From CAIXSC01 sp046349855 (GTDB taxonomy: Bacteria; Planctomycetota; Planctomycetia; Pirellulales; Pirellulaceae), in assembly GCA_046349855.1 (NCBI GenBank), contig JAXMBM010000003.1:124001-188000 (forward strand): a stretch of 64,000 nt of DNA. Reading direction: 5' to 3'. Shown here one piece after another: positions 8,872-18,125 of this stretch (position 1 is its first letter; the number at the start of each line of letters is the position of its first letter). Below the pieces are notes generated by a model that saw only the letters and a program-made list of their open reading frames with translations, had not been told where the DNA came from and made no database searches. The translations under genes and the position numbers were made by a program.

Positions 8872-11139
8872 TCAGCCGTACAGAGGGATGTGGGCCATAT
8901 CGCTGCAGATGTTGGTCGTCGTCGTACCGTCCGATTTGAGCCAGTTCATGCCGATCCGAATGCGGACCACCGATCCGGTGCCGGAATTACCCGTGGTGTG
9001 ATTGTGGTCGCGCGTGTGTCCGTGCACGTGGTACTGCACGCCATTCTCGTCGGTCCATTCGTATTCGAAGCCCGATTTGAATCGCGTGGTGCTGCCATGC
9101 CAGCTGTCGGTGGCCGTGCTGGGGATCAGTTTCATGACGTCGGAGGCCTTCATGCCGCCGTCGGACAACTTCTTCCCCACCTCGGTCAGATCGGTCATGC
9201 CGCCATCGGTCGCTCCCGGCGTGATGGTTGGGAAGTGGCTTTCGTCGGCCCGCAACGCTTCGAGAAGTTCCTTGCGATACTTCTCGAACGAGTAATCGTG
9301 CAGCGTGTCCAGGTTGGCTTTGTTGAGGATCTCACGTTGCTTCTCGATGTGCTTGTTCTGATCCGTCTTGTACATCCGTTTGAATTCATCGGACGTGGTG
9401 ATCTTCCTGACCTGCTCGATCGCCGCCGCGCGGACCGGCGCCAGCGCGAGGTCGGCGCAAATCTTGAACTGCTTGGCGACGACACCGACACCGGTGATTT
9501 TGCTATTCGCATCGGTGAAGACCTTCCGCGCGGCGACCGCGTCGGCGACGATCGCGCCGCTCTTGACCATGGGGAGTTCCCCCAGCTTGACGATGAACTC
9601 ATCGATCTTCAGGCCCCAGTTTTCCAAGGCCTTTTCCGGATTCGACTCGCTGGGGAGCAGCCGCCGTACGCTGAACTCGGTCTTGTCCGCGGTCGGCTCG
9701 GGAATCGTCCACGGTCCCGGCTGGTTGCCCGCACTCGATACGAATTCGTATTTCGACTTGCCGGTTGGCGGCGTGACGGACAGATCGTAGGCCAGCCCCT
9801 TGCGGAGGCGCACCCCTCCCGGAAGCTCGTAGTGGCCTTTCTCCTTCGTCTGAACCTCAATACGGAACGCACCGTGCTCGATGGTCACCGTGGCGCCCAC
9901 CAGTCCTTGTTTGGATTGCTGGCTCTCCCACACCGTTCCGGACAGAGTATACCCACGGAACCGGAAAGGCTTGCTGAGTTCGCTATCGCTTTCCGGAGTA
10001 ATGGGCTGAGAGCGTGGATTGAAGTCCTTATCTTCCGGCTTCGAACGCACGATATACGTCAGGCCGGCGGGAAGGTTGGCGAAGGTAAACGTCCCCGTTG
10101 CCGAGGTCGGGGATTCAAGAAGGATCTGTCCGGCGTAATCGATGACCACGGCGACGCCCGTATCCCGTTCCGGTACGAACCCCTCGAATCTCCCGCTCAC
10201 CTGGCACGTCGGGAAAGTGAACTCGCAGCTCTCCTTCTCCTTCAGGTTGGACAGCGGCCGGCTCAGCGTATCCGGTTTCAACAGACCCGGACTCAACGTG
10301 ACGGTACACGAGTCGCCGACGAGCAGGTCTTCGACCAGCGCCTCGCCCGCTTCGTTGAAGGCCACCCCGGTGCGTTCGACGGTTCCGGTCACATCGACCG
10401 TGATACTGGACATCAGATGCTTGAAGTCGAGCGCCGAGATCCCACCGGCGGGCTGGAAGGTGACCGTGAGCTTCGCTGGCTTGCTGGCAAAGTCGCGCCC
10501 CTCCTCATCCTGACTCAGCTTCTTGATCACCTGGGTAGGTGGAGTGAACTCGACGCCGCCGCAACGAGCCGTCACCTGATAGTCTTTATTCGCCGGCAGG
10601 TCGTCAAAAGAGTACGCTCCGCCGCGCAGCTTCTGAGTGGCGGTCGCCCCTCCCGTGAGCTGCAACTCAATGTCCTGCAGCAGCCCTTCGGGAACGTTGA
10701 CCTGCCCACGGATCGAGTAGGTGGCAACTTTCTTCTGGGTGGTCGTCTCCGTTTCCGACTTGGGCGACGACTCCGACTTTTCCGGCGGCCCCTTCGGCTC
10801 ACCGGTGGGAGGCTTCTCGCTCGTCACGGGCGGTGTGCCGGTCGTCCCCTTCCCTGTGGTTTCCGACGGCCCTGTGGTTTCCGACGGCCCAGTGGGCGTA
10901 CGTTTCTTCTTCCTGTTCTTCTTTTTCTTTTTGCTCTTGGACGGGATCAGCTTGCGCTCGTCTCGCAATTCCTGCTCGGACGCCTCCTCGTCGAGTCCGA
11001 CGTCGCCGCCCTCTCCTTCCCCCGGATCATCCCCGCCCAGTTCGTCCTGCTCCTCGGGCACATCCTCCGTTTTCTGGGAGGGCGCCGAAGTGATACCGAG
11101 CGCCGTCAGAAAACCCCACACACCACCACCAAAGGACAT
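8872..11139 (-). CDS. Large multidomain protein with polymorphic-toxin-type (Ntox30-like) C-terminus
   Basis: This is a 755-residue protein. Residues 20-65 are acidic, 66-80 form a Lys/Arg cluster and 80-138 a Ser/Thr/Pro/Glu linker. Three carboxypeptidase-regulatory/Cna-B-like beta domains follow (about 141-192, 312-366, 397-458), then a helical stretch (495-660). The last 80 residues (675-755) carry FEYEWTDENG, VQYHVHGHTRDHNH, GSVVRIRIG and the ending AHIPLYG. This order (aromatic-W-x-D-x-x-G, H-x-x-D, V-V-R-I, H-I-P near the end) resembles what I know of polymorphic toxin type 30 domains. No signal peptide is visible, so export would need a dedicated machine. The start has a strong AAGGAGAG six bases upstream. 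The gene lies between an unknown 436-residue protein and a small likely immunity gene. Confidence 0.6.
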   Translation of the reverse strand: MSFGGGVWGFLTALGITSAPSQKTEDVPEEQDELGGDDPGEGEGGDVGLDEEASEQELRDERKLIPSKSKKKKKNRKKKRTPTGPSETTGPSETTGKGTTGTPPVTSEKPPTGEPKGPPEKSESSPKSETETTTQKKVATYSIRGQVNVPEGLLQDIELQLTGGATATQKLRGGAYSFDDLPANKDYQVTARCGGVEFTPPTQVIKKLSQDEEGRDFASKPAKLTVTFQPAGGISALDFKHLMSSITVDVTGTVERTGVAFNEAGEALVEDLLVGDSCTVTLSPGLLKPDTLSRPLSNLKEKESCEFTFPTCQVSGRFEGFVPERDTGVAVVIDYAGQILLESPTSATGTFTFANLPAGLTYIVRSKPEDKDFNPRSQPITPESDSELSKPFRFRGYTLSGTVWESQQSKQGLVGATVTIEHGAFRIEVQTKEKGHYELPGGVRLRKGLAYDLSVTPPTGKSKYEFVSSAGNQPGPWTIPEPTADKTEFSVRRLLPSESNPEKALENWGLKIDEFIVKLGELPMVKSGAIVADAVAARKVFTDANSKITGVGVVAKQFKICADLALAPVRAAAIEQVRKITTSDEFKRMYKTDQNKHIEKQREILNKANLDTLHDYSFEKYRKELLEALRADESHFPTITPGATDGGMTDLTEVGKKLSDGGMKASDVMKLIPSTATDSWHGSTTRFKSGFEYEWTDENGVQYHVHGHTRDHNHTTGNSGTGSVVRIRIGMNWLKSDGTTTTNICSDMAHIPLYG

Positions 11140-11172
11140 GGTACAGCTCTCCTTCCAACGTGATTTGGTGCG

Positions 11173-12483
11173 TTAACCGAGTGCGGCGGCGATTTCGTTC
11201 AGTTTGGCGCGAATCGGACCCGCGATCCGAGTGTCCTTGACGAACCGATTGTCGTCGACCGTCGTCATGATCGGATTGGTCAGCGTGAAGTCCAGAAAGC
11301 GTTTCACCGTGGCCTTGGCCACGGCAATCTTCGTCTGACGCTCCGTGGGGGTCGGCGCGTTGAGGACATCGTCGAGCTCTGCGTAGAGCGACTCATCCAG
11401 CGTGACGAACAACGTATCGAGGCGGCGCATCGCTTCCCGCACCTCTCCCTGTTTCTTCGGCTCCCCTTCATAGGCCTCGATGATGGCCTCCTTGACCAAA
11501 TCCAATTCGGCCAAAGCATCGCGGCGAACATCGCGCCATTCGAGGCGGGCCTGGCCGAGCTTGACGATCGAGAACCCGCGTCCCGACGCGCCCCCCGTCC
11601 CCTCGGTCGCCGTCACTGGAGCGTTCAGCAGTGTCTCGACCTCGTCGAGCACGCGGTGAGCCTGTTCGAAGTTCTGCTTCTTGGCCAACTCGCCCGCCTC
11701 GGCCGTCCGCGTCCGAGCCTGATCGCCGGCCGGCGTGCCACTCAGCGATTTGACGCGCGGCAGGAGCGTGCGGAGTCGTTGGTTGAACTCGACGGTCGGA
11801 TTCCCCTGCGAATCTCCCGCCGTCGGAGTCCCGCTGGCACTCTCCCCCAGCAACTGGACGATCTCGTCGAGCGTGCGCTGGGCCGCCGCAAAATCCTGAC
11901 TCCGAACGTGCCCGCTCATCGCCGTGGACAGCGTGCGCAGCTGCTGTGCACGAGCGTCCCCCGCGGACAAGGCTTGATCCAATGCCGGCTTGGCCGCTTT
12001 CAACCGGGCGGCGAAGGCCCGCGATGCGTCGGAGGACGGAGGTAACGGAGGCGCGGGTGGGGGTGGAGGCGCGGGCGGCACCGGCGAAGCGGGTGGCACC
12101 GGAGGCGAGGGCGGCCCGCCGTCGCTCACCGGCCCGTCTGCCTCATCCACCTCCTGCAACGTCGGTACAACCTGGAAGCGTGGCTTGAGCGTCAATCCGG
12201 TGGTGTCGGCGACGAACGCCTTGAGTTTGGCATCCGATACGGCCGGCTGCTCGATGACTTGAAACACCAGATCCGCGCCGTCGCCGCTGCAGACGCCGCG
12301 GATGACCAGGTTCCCCCCGGTCTCTTTGCGGGCCTTGGTGACTTCGCCATCGCGGATCGGCTTTTTGCTGAGCAGCAGCTTGAGGCACGCCGTTCCTTTG
12401 GCGATCAGCACAAAGTTCCGCGGCGCCTTCCGTGCCTGCTGGATCAGGGCCACCAGTTCCTTATCGATTTCCGTGTCGGACAT
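11173..12483 (-). CDS. Unknown protein sharing a domain with the 41117-41974 gene product
   Basis: First gene of the toxin-like operon, 436 residues. Residues about 18-104 (NFVLIAKGTACLKLLLSKK to GLTLKPRFQVV) align with the C-terminal 85 residues of the protein at 41117-41974. A Pro/Ala/Ser linker (about 110-150) follows. Then come two related helical repeats, ARLKAAKPALDQALSAGDAR with a later QDFAAAQRTLDEIVQLL, and RLRTLLPRVKSLSGTPAGDQ with QNFEQAHRVLDEVETLL. A further helical domain ends the protein. CAGGAG lies seven bases before the ATG. It ends 33 bp before the toxin-like gene. An adaptor or chaperone for that protein is an inference from position. Confidence 0.65.
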   Translation of the reverse strand: MSDTEIDKELVALIQQARKAPRNFVLIAKGTACLKLLLSKKPIRDGEVTKARKETGGNLVIRGVCSGDGADLVFQVIEQPAVSDAKLKAFVADTTGLTLKPRFQVVPTLQEVDEADGPVSDGGPPSPPVPPASPVPPAPPPPPAPPLPPSSDASRAFAARLKAAKPALDQALSAGDARAQQLRTLSTAMSGHVRSQDFAAAQRTLDEIVQLLGESASGTPTAGDSQGNPTVEFNQRLRTLLPRVKSLSGTPAGDQARTRTAEAGELAKKQNFEQAHRVLDEVETLLNAPVTATEGTGGASGRGFSIVKLGQARLEWRDVRRDALAELDLVKEAIIEAYEGEPKKQGEVREAMRRLDTLFVTLDESLYAELDDVLNAPTPTERQTKIAVAKATVKRFLDFTLTNPIMTTVDDNRFVKDTRIAGPIRAKLNEIAAALG

Positions 12484-12670
12484 CCCGCACTCCTGCCCTG
12501 CGCGCTGAATTGACTGGAGAACACCGACCGACTGCCCTTAGGGTCGCGTCATTATTCGCGACCGCGACCGGCGGGCAAGTAGAGGAGACGAAGTTGTTCT
12601 CCGCGACCCCAGGGTGGGTGATACCATGATGGCGGGGTTGGTACCACGGTCCCGCACAGGAGTCTCTACC

Positions 12671-15040
12671 GTGAATCGGTCGAAATGGCTCTCGGCGCTG
12701 TTGCTGTTCGCCGGAGTTCTGGCGGTCACCACGCCCGTTCCGGCGGCCAACCCGCACCTCGCCGCTCCACGTTGGACCCTGGTTCCGGCTGCCCCGGGCG
12801 AGCAGCTGGTACGCGTATCGCTCCCCCTGCCTCCCGACGGGTGGCACGATTTCCGCGCCGTGACGGTGCAGGCGGGAGACACCCCCCCACAGCAGGTGAG
12901 TCACCGCGTGGTTTCGTGGTGGCCGAATTCTCCGGGCCGGCCGCGGGCCGCGCGGCGAATTCTGCTGACGTTCCCCTGGCGGTTTGTCGATCGCTCCCCG
13001 GTCGAGTTTACGCTGCTGGCGCCGAGCCACGTTCCCGCCTCGAACCTCGCTCCCAACGCTACCACTTTGCCACGCGTGGATGTCCGCGACGACAGAGTAC
13101 GGGTCGAGTGGCCGGGCGACCGTTTCGGCGCATTGGACGGCGGGCCTCCCGCGGCGCTCGACCTGCGCTGGTTGGCGCCGCCTCGCGAAGGTCATGCCGA
13201 GCCGCGGGTGGAAACGGTCGAAGATCAGCCGTTCTTCCGCTGGCAGCGGTGGCACTTTGGCGATCCCCGCTGGCCACGGGTGATCGAATGTCGCGTCGAC
13301 GCCCTGGGGGGAGTGCTGGTGGTGGGGCATCTGCAGCGCGGTACGTCGGAAGGACAGTTCGCGCCGACACTCGGCTGGGAGTGCCGCGTGCCGGCTCGCA
13401 CCGCGCGGGGCGAGGTGGCCGCGGCCACCTCCCCCGCAACGCTTCCCTGGCAGCATCCGTTCCACTCGGGGACGGCGGCATCAGCCATCTTTGACGAGCG
13501 GCTGATCATCTATCACCCGCGGGCACCGTACCTGCGGCGCGGGCAGATCGAGTTGACTCGGCACGACGAGGCCACCTGCGACTATCGCTATCTGCGCTGC
13601 CGCGACTCGGATCAGGTACCGTTCCCCTGGATGTCGTGGCAGCGATGCGAAATCGCGCTCGGGCCAGTCGGCGTCGCGCCCTGGACGCGGTCACTCATTT
13701 CACCGCATCAGCGGCTGGTGGACGCGGCCACGTGGCAGGCCGCGTATCCGGCGCTGCGGACGCTGCCCCCGTTGTCGCCTGAGTTGGCGGCCCTGGTCGA
13801 CTATCACCGCTCGGCCGTAACTCGCAGCGCGGCGGTGGGGGACGACTTCGGCAACGTGACGCAGTTCGTCGAGGGGGCGCCGCACGGAGCCGTGTTCGGC
13901 ATGAATCGGCTCAACCACGGAGCCGCTATCTTCGAGGATGCGTGGCGCGGCCATGACGACGCGTTGCTGGCCACCGCACTCGACTGGACCGACAACTTCC
14001 ACGACCAGTCGATCTGGTGGGGCGAAAAGGAACGCGGCGGCACCCGCTACAACAACGTGGCCGCTCAGCGCCAGACGCCGCCGACCCCCGACTACATGTG
14101 GCGCTCCAACGACTCGGTGAGTTTCTGTACGAAAGGTTACGACTGTTTCTGGCTGGCGTGGGAAGAGACCGGCGACCCGCGCTTCCTGGAGGCGTTTCAG
14201 GCTCAGGTCGCTTACGCCGCCCGCCATCTGCATGCCGGCGCGACGACCTGCCGCAACGTAGGCGACGTCCGCGATTTCATTCGCCTCTACCGCTACACCG
14301 GCGAGCCACGGTACCTGGAAGAATCGTTGCGGTTGTTTCGCGAACTACGCGTCTGCCTGTCCCCGGATTTCCTGTTCGATGAAGGCGGCAAGCCGCTGAA
14401 CCCGGATCCGCCTTACATCGAAGACGACGAGCGAGGGCATGTCATCGGGTACGCCAAACCGTACATCATCGGCTATGCACTGGCGGGACTCCCCGAACTG
14501 CTCCCCTACGCGCCGCAGGAGCCCGGTTTGCGGGAGACGGTCCGCGCCGTGGCCGATTTCCTGGCCACCACCGTCGATCCGGCGGGCGGCTGGCGGTATC
14601 CTCACCCGCGTTCCAGCTTCGTGACGACCGGACAGGCGATCGAGCATGCCTGGCAGCTCGTCCAGGCCTGCCGGGCTCTGGGCCCCGAGCCGCGCTGGCT
14701 GGACGCGATCGAAACCGTGCTGCGGGCCCGCACGCTGCTCTTTCGGCAGACCGGTTCGCTCTATGCGGGACTGGCAGGCTGGGAGACCAGCACGGGCGCC
14801 GTCGCACAGCGCGGCGAATTGAATCAGCGCTACCGCAAGCCGGAAGACCGCGACCGGGCGCGCGACTACACCGCAGGACAATTAGGTTTCGGCTCGGTAC
14901 CGCCGGAAGGACTGGTGTACTTCCCCGAGGTCTTGGGATACTACCTCGAACAGCGCCCCGCCGCGCGATTGCTGGCAGCGCCGGGACCAGACGAACCGCT
15001 GGGGCAGATTCTGCAGCGCGCACCGGTCCGGCCGCGGTGA
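12671..15040 (+). CDS. Secreted protein with six-hairpin glycosidase-like fold
   Basis: This 789-residue exported protein starts at a GTG at 12671 with AGGAG eight bases upstream. A clear signal peptide follows (NRSKWLSALLLFAGVLAVTT, cleavage after PVPA). The N-terminal 300 residues look like beta-sandwich domains. The C-terminal half has the repeated helix pairs of an alpha/alpha toroid (for example DPRFLEAFQAQVAYAARHLH, EPRYLEESLRLFRELRV, QAIEHAWQLVQACRALG), which suggests a carbohydrate-active or lyase-like enzyme. No catalytic residues can be assigned by eye. It is divergent from the toxin-like operon and precedes an esterase-like gene, consistent with a role in polysaccharide breakdown. 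Confidence 0.65.
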   Translation: MNRSKWLSALLLFAGVLAVTTPVPAANPHLAAPRWTLVPAAPGEQLVRVSLPLPPDGWHDFRAVTVQAGDTPPQQVSHRVVSWWPNSPGRPRAARRILLTFPWRFVDRSPVEFTLLAPSHVPASNLAPNATTLPRVDVRDDRVRVEWPGDRFGALDGGPPAALDLRWLAPPREGHAEPRVETVEDQPFFRWQRWHFGDPRWPRVIECRVDALGGVLVVGHLQRGTSEGQFAPTLGWECRVPARTARGEVAAATSPATLPWQHPFHSGTAASAIFDERLIIYHPRAPYLRRGQIELTRHDEATCDYRYLRCRDSDQVPFPWMSWQRCEIALGPVGVAPWTRSLISPHQRLVDAATWQAAYPALRTLPPLSPELAALVDYHRSAVTRSAAVGDDFGNVTQFVEGAPHGAVFGMNRLNHGAAIFEDAWRGHDDALLATALDWTDNFHDQSIWWGEKERGGTRYNNVAAQRQTPPTPDYMWRSNDSVSFCTKGYDCFWLAWEETGDPRFLEAFQAQVAYAARHLHAGATTCRNVGDVRDFIRLYRYTGEPRYLEESLRLFRELRVCLSPDFLFDEGGKPLNPDPPYIEDDERGHVIGYAKPYIIGYALAGLPELLPYAPQEPGLRETVRAVADFLATTVDPAGGWRYPHPRSSFVTTGQAIEHAWQLVQACRALGPEPRWLDAIETVLRARTLLFRQTGSLYAGLAGWETSTGAVAQRGELNQRYRKPEDRDRARDYTAGQLGFGSVPPEGLVYFPEVLGYYLEQRPAARLLAAPGPDEPLGQILQRAPVRPR

Positions 15041-15164
15041 CTTCACCGTGACCATCGCCGGACGATTGAGAACAGCAACCGTTGTTGACGGTAGGTGATG
15101 GCAAGCGACAGTAGAGAAGCGATAGTCGACAGTCTGGGGACACCGGAGGAGGGGAGCGACGGCC

Positions 15165-16445
15165 ATGAATTCTCGACGCTCATTTCTCGGACAGCTTTCG
15201 GCCGCGTGTGCCGCCGGCGTGGCTTGGCCTCGCGAAAGTCAGGGGCACTTGCGGGACGCGGCCGTCGACGCTGCTCCGCCGCCACCCGTACTGCCGCTGC
15301 CGCCCGCCGCGGCATCGCAGCTCGGCTCGCTCTATCCGTTCGTGCGTTCCCAGGCCGCACAGCTCACCTTCCCACTCTCCTATCTGCACGACCGTTTCAC
15401 CGACCTGGCGGCCTGGAAGGCCGAAGCTCGTGGCCGGCTGCTGGAGTTGTTGCAGTACGCGCCGGCCCGCTGTGCTCCGCAACCTCAAGTGGTGCGGCGG
15501 AGCGAACGGAACGGTTACGTACAGGAGGAATTGTCGTTTCTCACGGCGCCCGACGTGCGCGTACCGGCCAGTCTGCTGATCCCACAGCGGGCGCAACGCC
15601 CCGCGCCCGGCATCGTGGCGCTGCACGACCATGGCGCCTTCTATCTGTGGGGGCGAGAGAAGCTGTTGGAGAACGAGGTCGAGCACACGGCTCTTGGCGA
15701 CTTCCGCCGGCAATACTACGGCGGCCGTTCGATCGCGGCGGAACTCGCGCGGCGCGGTTACGTCGTGCTGGTGATCGACATGTTCTATTGGGGCGAGCGG
15801 CGCGTGCTGTACGACGACGACCCGGCGGATTGGCGCGAACGTTCCCTCGCCATGCCGCTGGACCGCGTGCGGGAATTCCATGCACGGGCCAGTCAGAACG
15901 AACAGTTCGCGGCCCGCGCGCTGCTGACCGCGGGACTCACCTGGCCTGGGCTGATGTTGTGGGACGATATGCGCTCGGTCGATTATCTGCTCACGCGTCC
16001 CGAGGTTGATCCGCAGCGGATCGGCTGCGTGGGACTGTCGGTCGGCGGTCTCCGTTCGATGTACCTCGCAGCGCTGGATGAACGCATTCGCGCCGCCGTG
16101 GTCTGCGGCTGGATGGCCTCCTTCCCCGCGCAACTCCAGTCCCATCTCCGCAATTCCATCGGCTTCACCAAGCTGATCCCCGGCCTGACCCGCTGGCTGG
16201 ACTATCCCGACGTGGCCGCGCTGGCGATTCCTTCGCCGCTGCTGGTGATTAACGGCCGGCGCGACGCGCTGTTCGAACCGGCGGGCGTGCAGGCCAGTTT
16301 CGACAAACTGACCGCCTGCTACCGCAAGGCCGGCCATCCCGATCGGTTCCGTGGCACCTGGTACGACACACCTCACGAATTCAACGTCGAGATGCAGACC
16401 GAGGCCTGGAAGTGGCTCGACCACTGGCTGTCCCCCGCATCGTGA
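15165..16445 (+). CDS. Exported alpha/beta hydrolase (dienelactone hydrolase/acetyl-esterase type)
   Basis: This 426-residue protein starts with a Tat-like signal (NSRRSFLGQLSAACAAGVAW). It carries the alpha/beta-hydrolase nucleophile elbow GLSVGG (Ser in G-x-S-x-G), an oxyanion-side segment GIVALHDHGAFYLWG, the acid region NGRRDALFEP and the His in DTPHEFN. The layout fits the large Abhydrolase_7/acetyl-xylan-esterase-like proteins frequent in Planctomycetota. GGAGGGGAG upstream supports the ATG at 15165. It follows the six-hairpin-type protein by 124 bp, and they may work together on an acylated polysaccharide. Confidence 0.8.
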   Translation: MNSRRSFLGQLSAACAAGVAWPRESQGHLRDAAVDAAPPPPVLPLPPAAASQLGSLYPFVRSQAAQLTFPLSYLHDRFTDLAAWKAEARGRLLELLQYAPARCAPQPQVVRRSERNGYVQEELSFLTAPDVRVPASLLIPQRAQRPAPGIVALHDHGAFYLWGREKLLENEVEHTALGDFRRQYYGGRSIAAELARRGYVVLVIDMFYWGERRVLYDDDPADWRERSLAMPLDRVREFHARASQNEQFAARALLTAGLTWPGLMLWDDMRSVDYLLTRPEVDPQRIGCVGLSVGGLRSMYLAALDERIRAAVVCGWMASFPAQLQSHLRNSIGFTKLIPGLTRWLDYPDVAALAIPSPLLVINGRRDALFEPAGVQASFDKLTACYRKAGHPDRFRGTWYDTPHEFNVEMQTEAWKWLDHWLSPAS

Positions 16446-16451
16446 ACGAAT

Positions 16452-16471
16452 CCTGGCTGGACAGCGCCAGG
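16452..16471 (+). terminator. Possible hairpin terminator after hydrolase gene
   Basis: cctggc and gccagg flank an 8-base loop, seven bases after the hydrolase stop codon. There is no T run, so intrinsic termination is uncertain. Confidence 0.3.
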
Positions 16472-16630
16472 TTCTCCGGCTGCAGGCAGTGTGAAGTGAT
16501 TATTTGGGTGCGACTTCGCGTGGATTGTGGTAATGCGGGGCATGGTCGTGGATTGCCCCGCGATCCAATGCCTCTGTGTCCGGACGTTGGATCGCGGAGC
16601 GATCCACGACGATGACAACCTGGCGCTGTC
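16460..16630. repeat. 14-bp perfect inverted repeat bracketing a REP pair
   Basis: gacagcgccaggtt at 16460-16473 is the exact reverse complement of aacctggcgctgtc at 16617-16630. Each arm lies within about 15 bases of the stop codon of one of the two convergent flanking genes. No target-site duplication is visible. It may be a shared 3'-end structure or the ends of a small mobile element of ~171 bp. Confidence 0.5.
16545..16610. repeat. REP-like hairpin pair (BIME-like), inverted
   Basis: 16587-16610 contains the 7-bp stem ggatcgc / gcgatcc with a gga loop, preceded by gtt and followed by acgac. 16545-16568 is the same unit in inverse orientation (gtcgtggattgccccgcgat and on) with one stem mismatch. 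The pair lies between convergent genes, the usual place for bacterial interspersed mosaic elements. A third copy is at 40064-40087, and a REP-type transposase gene is at 55834-56871. Confidence 0.6.
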
Positions 16631-16633
16631 GAA

Positions 16634-18106
16634 CTAGGGCGGTGCCGCGGTCGGACCGCCAATGCAGATCAGCCCCGCGGACGGTGTCCCGACCACCAGT
16701 GCATCGCCAAAGGCCACGGGCGCACTGACGTAGTGTCCGGGGGCGCCGAGCGAACGGGAGAAGCGCGGCCGAAACGTGTCTCGGTCAAGCGCCACCAACC
16801 TGCCCGCAGTATTGACGGCGAAGATGGTCGCCGGCGTCACCGCCAAGGAGGCGGCCAGTGGTGCCCCCGTGTCGTAAGTGCGTACCCGCTGGTCAGCCAG
16901 CCGGCAGGCATACACTCGGCCATCGCCGCAGCCCCAGAACAGCTCGCCCCCGTCCAGGGCGATGGCGCCGAGCACCGTTCCGGGGAGAGGATGTGTCCAG
17001 ACTCGTTCCCGGCTTTCGAGATCGACGCAGATCACCTCTCCCTGCACTGCTGTACCGGGCTGGGTGAGGTTGGTACCACCGAGTCCCACATACAGCCTCG
17101 TGCCGTCGATCGCTGGAGGACTGAACACCGGGTGGTCGAGTGCGATCCGGTGGATCTCGTCGCCGGTGACAGCATCGAGGATGCACAGTGCCTGACCACC
17201 GACCCCGAGTCCGACATAGAGCCGACCGGCGTGGACGGCGAGTGCGGTCTCCACGTCGGGGTAACGGCTCCCCGGAAGGTGGAAGAGAAGCTTCGGTGAA
17301 GGGGAAGGGCCGGAGGAAGGGGAGGCGGCGGTGGCCGTCGTCGAGTGGCGGAGTGCGAACGCGTACACGCCATCATCACCCGCGCCGAAGTAGACTTTGT
17401 GCTGCCAGACCACGGGAGTGCACTCGACATGACTCGCGACGGGCACCGTCCAGAGCAGCGTACCCTCGCGACCGGAATGTAGATCGAGCGCCACGAGACG
17501 CGCACGGCGGGTGGAATGCAGACCTTCGCCGCAGAGCAGCAATTGGTCGACCACTACCGGGGACGAAAATGTGGCTCGATAGTTCGGTGGCGCCGAACTC
17601 CAGACTTGCTGACCACTGGCAGCATCCAGGCAGACGATCCGCGCTCGATCTCCCTGGGAAGCCACGCAATAGACGCGATTGCCGACCACACAGGGAGATG
17701 CGAACCAGGCTTCCTCGCCCCAGGCCTGACGCCAGCGGACGTGAGCCGCCGAGGGGCCCGTCGCCGACGCCACTCGCCCGCACCGTGCCAGACCGCCGCG
17801 ATCCATCGGCCAATCGGGGCCGGGGCGAGCGGCGGGCACGGAGGTGCGGGGCACCGACGGCGCCGGGACAGGCGCGTGACGGCTATTGCGGAACAGAAGG
17901 ACCGCGACGACCGCGACGGTCAGCAGCCCGAGCACGGTACGCAGATGCCGGCGCAGGAGGTCGGCGCTCGCTTCGCGCAGTGGCCGTATGCTCAGCAGGA
18001 CCGCCGCCAGTACCGCCAGCGTCACCAGGCCGGCCCATAGCCAGACCGTTCCCTGGTTCGGCACCAGCGGCACCACGGCATACTCTGTCAACGACCTGAC
18101 CGACAT
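16634..18106 (-). CDS. Membrane-anchored PQQ-type beta-propeller protein
   Basis: This 490-residue protein has two hydrophobic helices at the N-terminus (VWLWAGLVTLAVLAAVLLSI and LGLLTVAVVAVLLF), then a Pro/Ala linker. A beta-propeller of the PQQ_2/BamB type follows, with repeated blades such as RIVCLDAASGQQVWSS, LVALDLHSGREGTLLWTV, VICVDLESRERVWTHPLPG and GRLVALDRDTF. I place the start at the MSVRSL codon at 18106, with AAGGGAG ten bases upstream; the longer open frame upstream runs antisense into the pseudopilin gene. The function may be scaffolding or sensing in the envelope. No enzyme residues are evident. Confidence 0.75.
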   Translation of the reverse strand: MSVRSLTEYAVVPLVPNQGTVWLWAGLVTLAVLAAVLLSIRPLREASADLLRRHLRTVLGLLTVAVVAVLLFRNSRHAPVPAPSVPRTSVPAARPGPDWPMDRGGLARCGRVASATGPSAAHVRWRQAWGEEAWFASPCVVGNRVYCVASQGDRARIVCLDAASGQQVWSSAPPNYRATFSSPVVVDQLLLCGEGLHSTRRARLVALDLHSGREGTLLWTVPVASHVECTPVVWQHKVYFGAGDDGVYAFALRHSTTATAASPSSGPSPSPKLLFHLPGSRYPDVETALAVHAGRLYVGLGVGGQALCILDAVTGDEIHRIALDHPVFSPPAIDGTRLYVGLGGTNLTQPGTAVQGEVICVDLESRERVWTHPLPGTVLGAIALDGGELFWGCGDGRVYACRLADQRVRTYDTGAPLAASLAVTPATIFAVNTAGRLVALDRDTFRPRFSRSLGAPGHYVSAPVAFGDALVVGTPSAGLICIGGPTAAPP

Positions 18107-18125
18107 CCCCGTGCGACTCCCTTGT

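Noticed and set aside
8410..11163. 917-residue + strand open frame
   Set aside because: Antisense to the toxin-like gene, no motifs, composition typical of GC-rich shadow frames.
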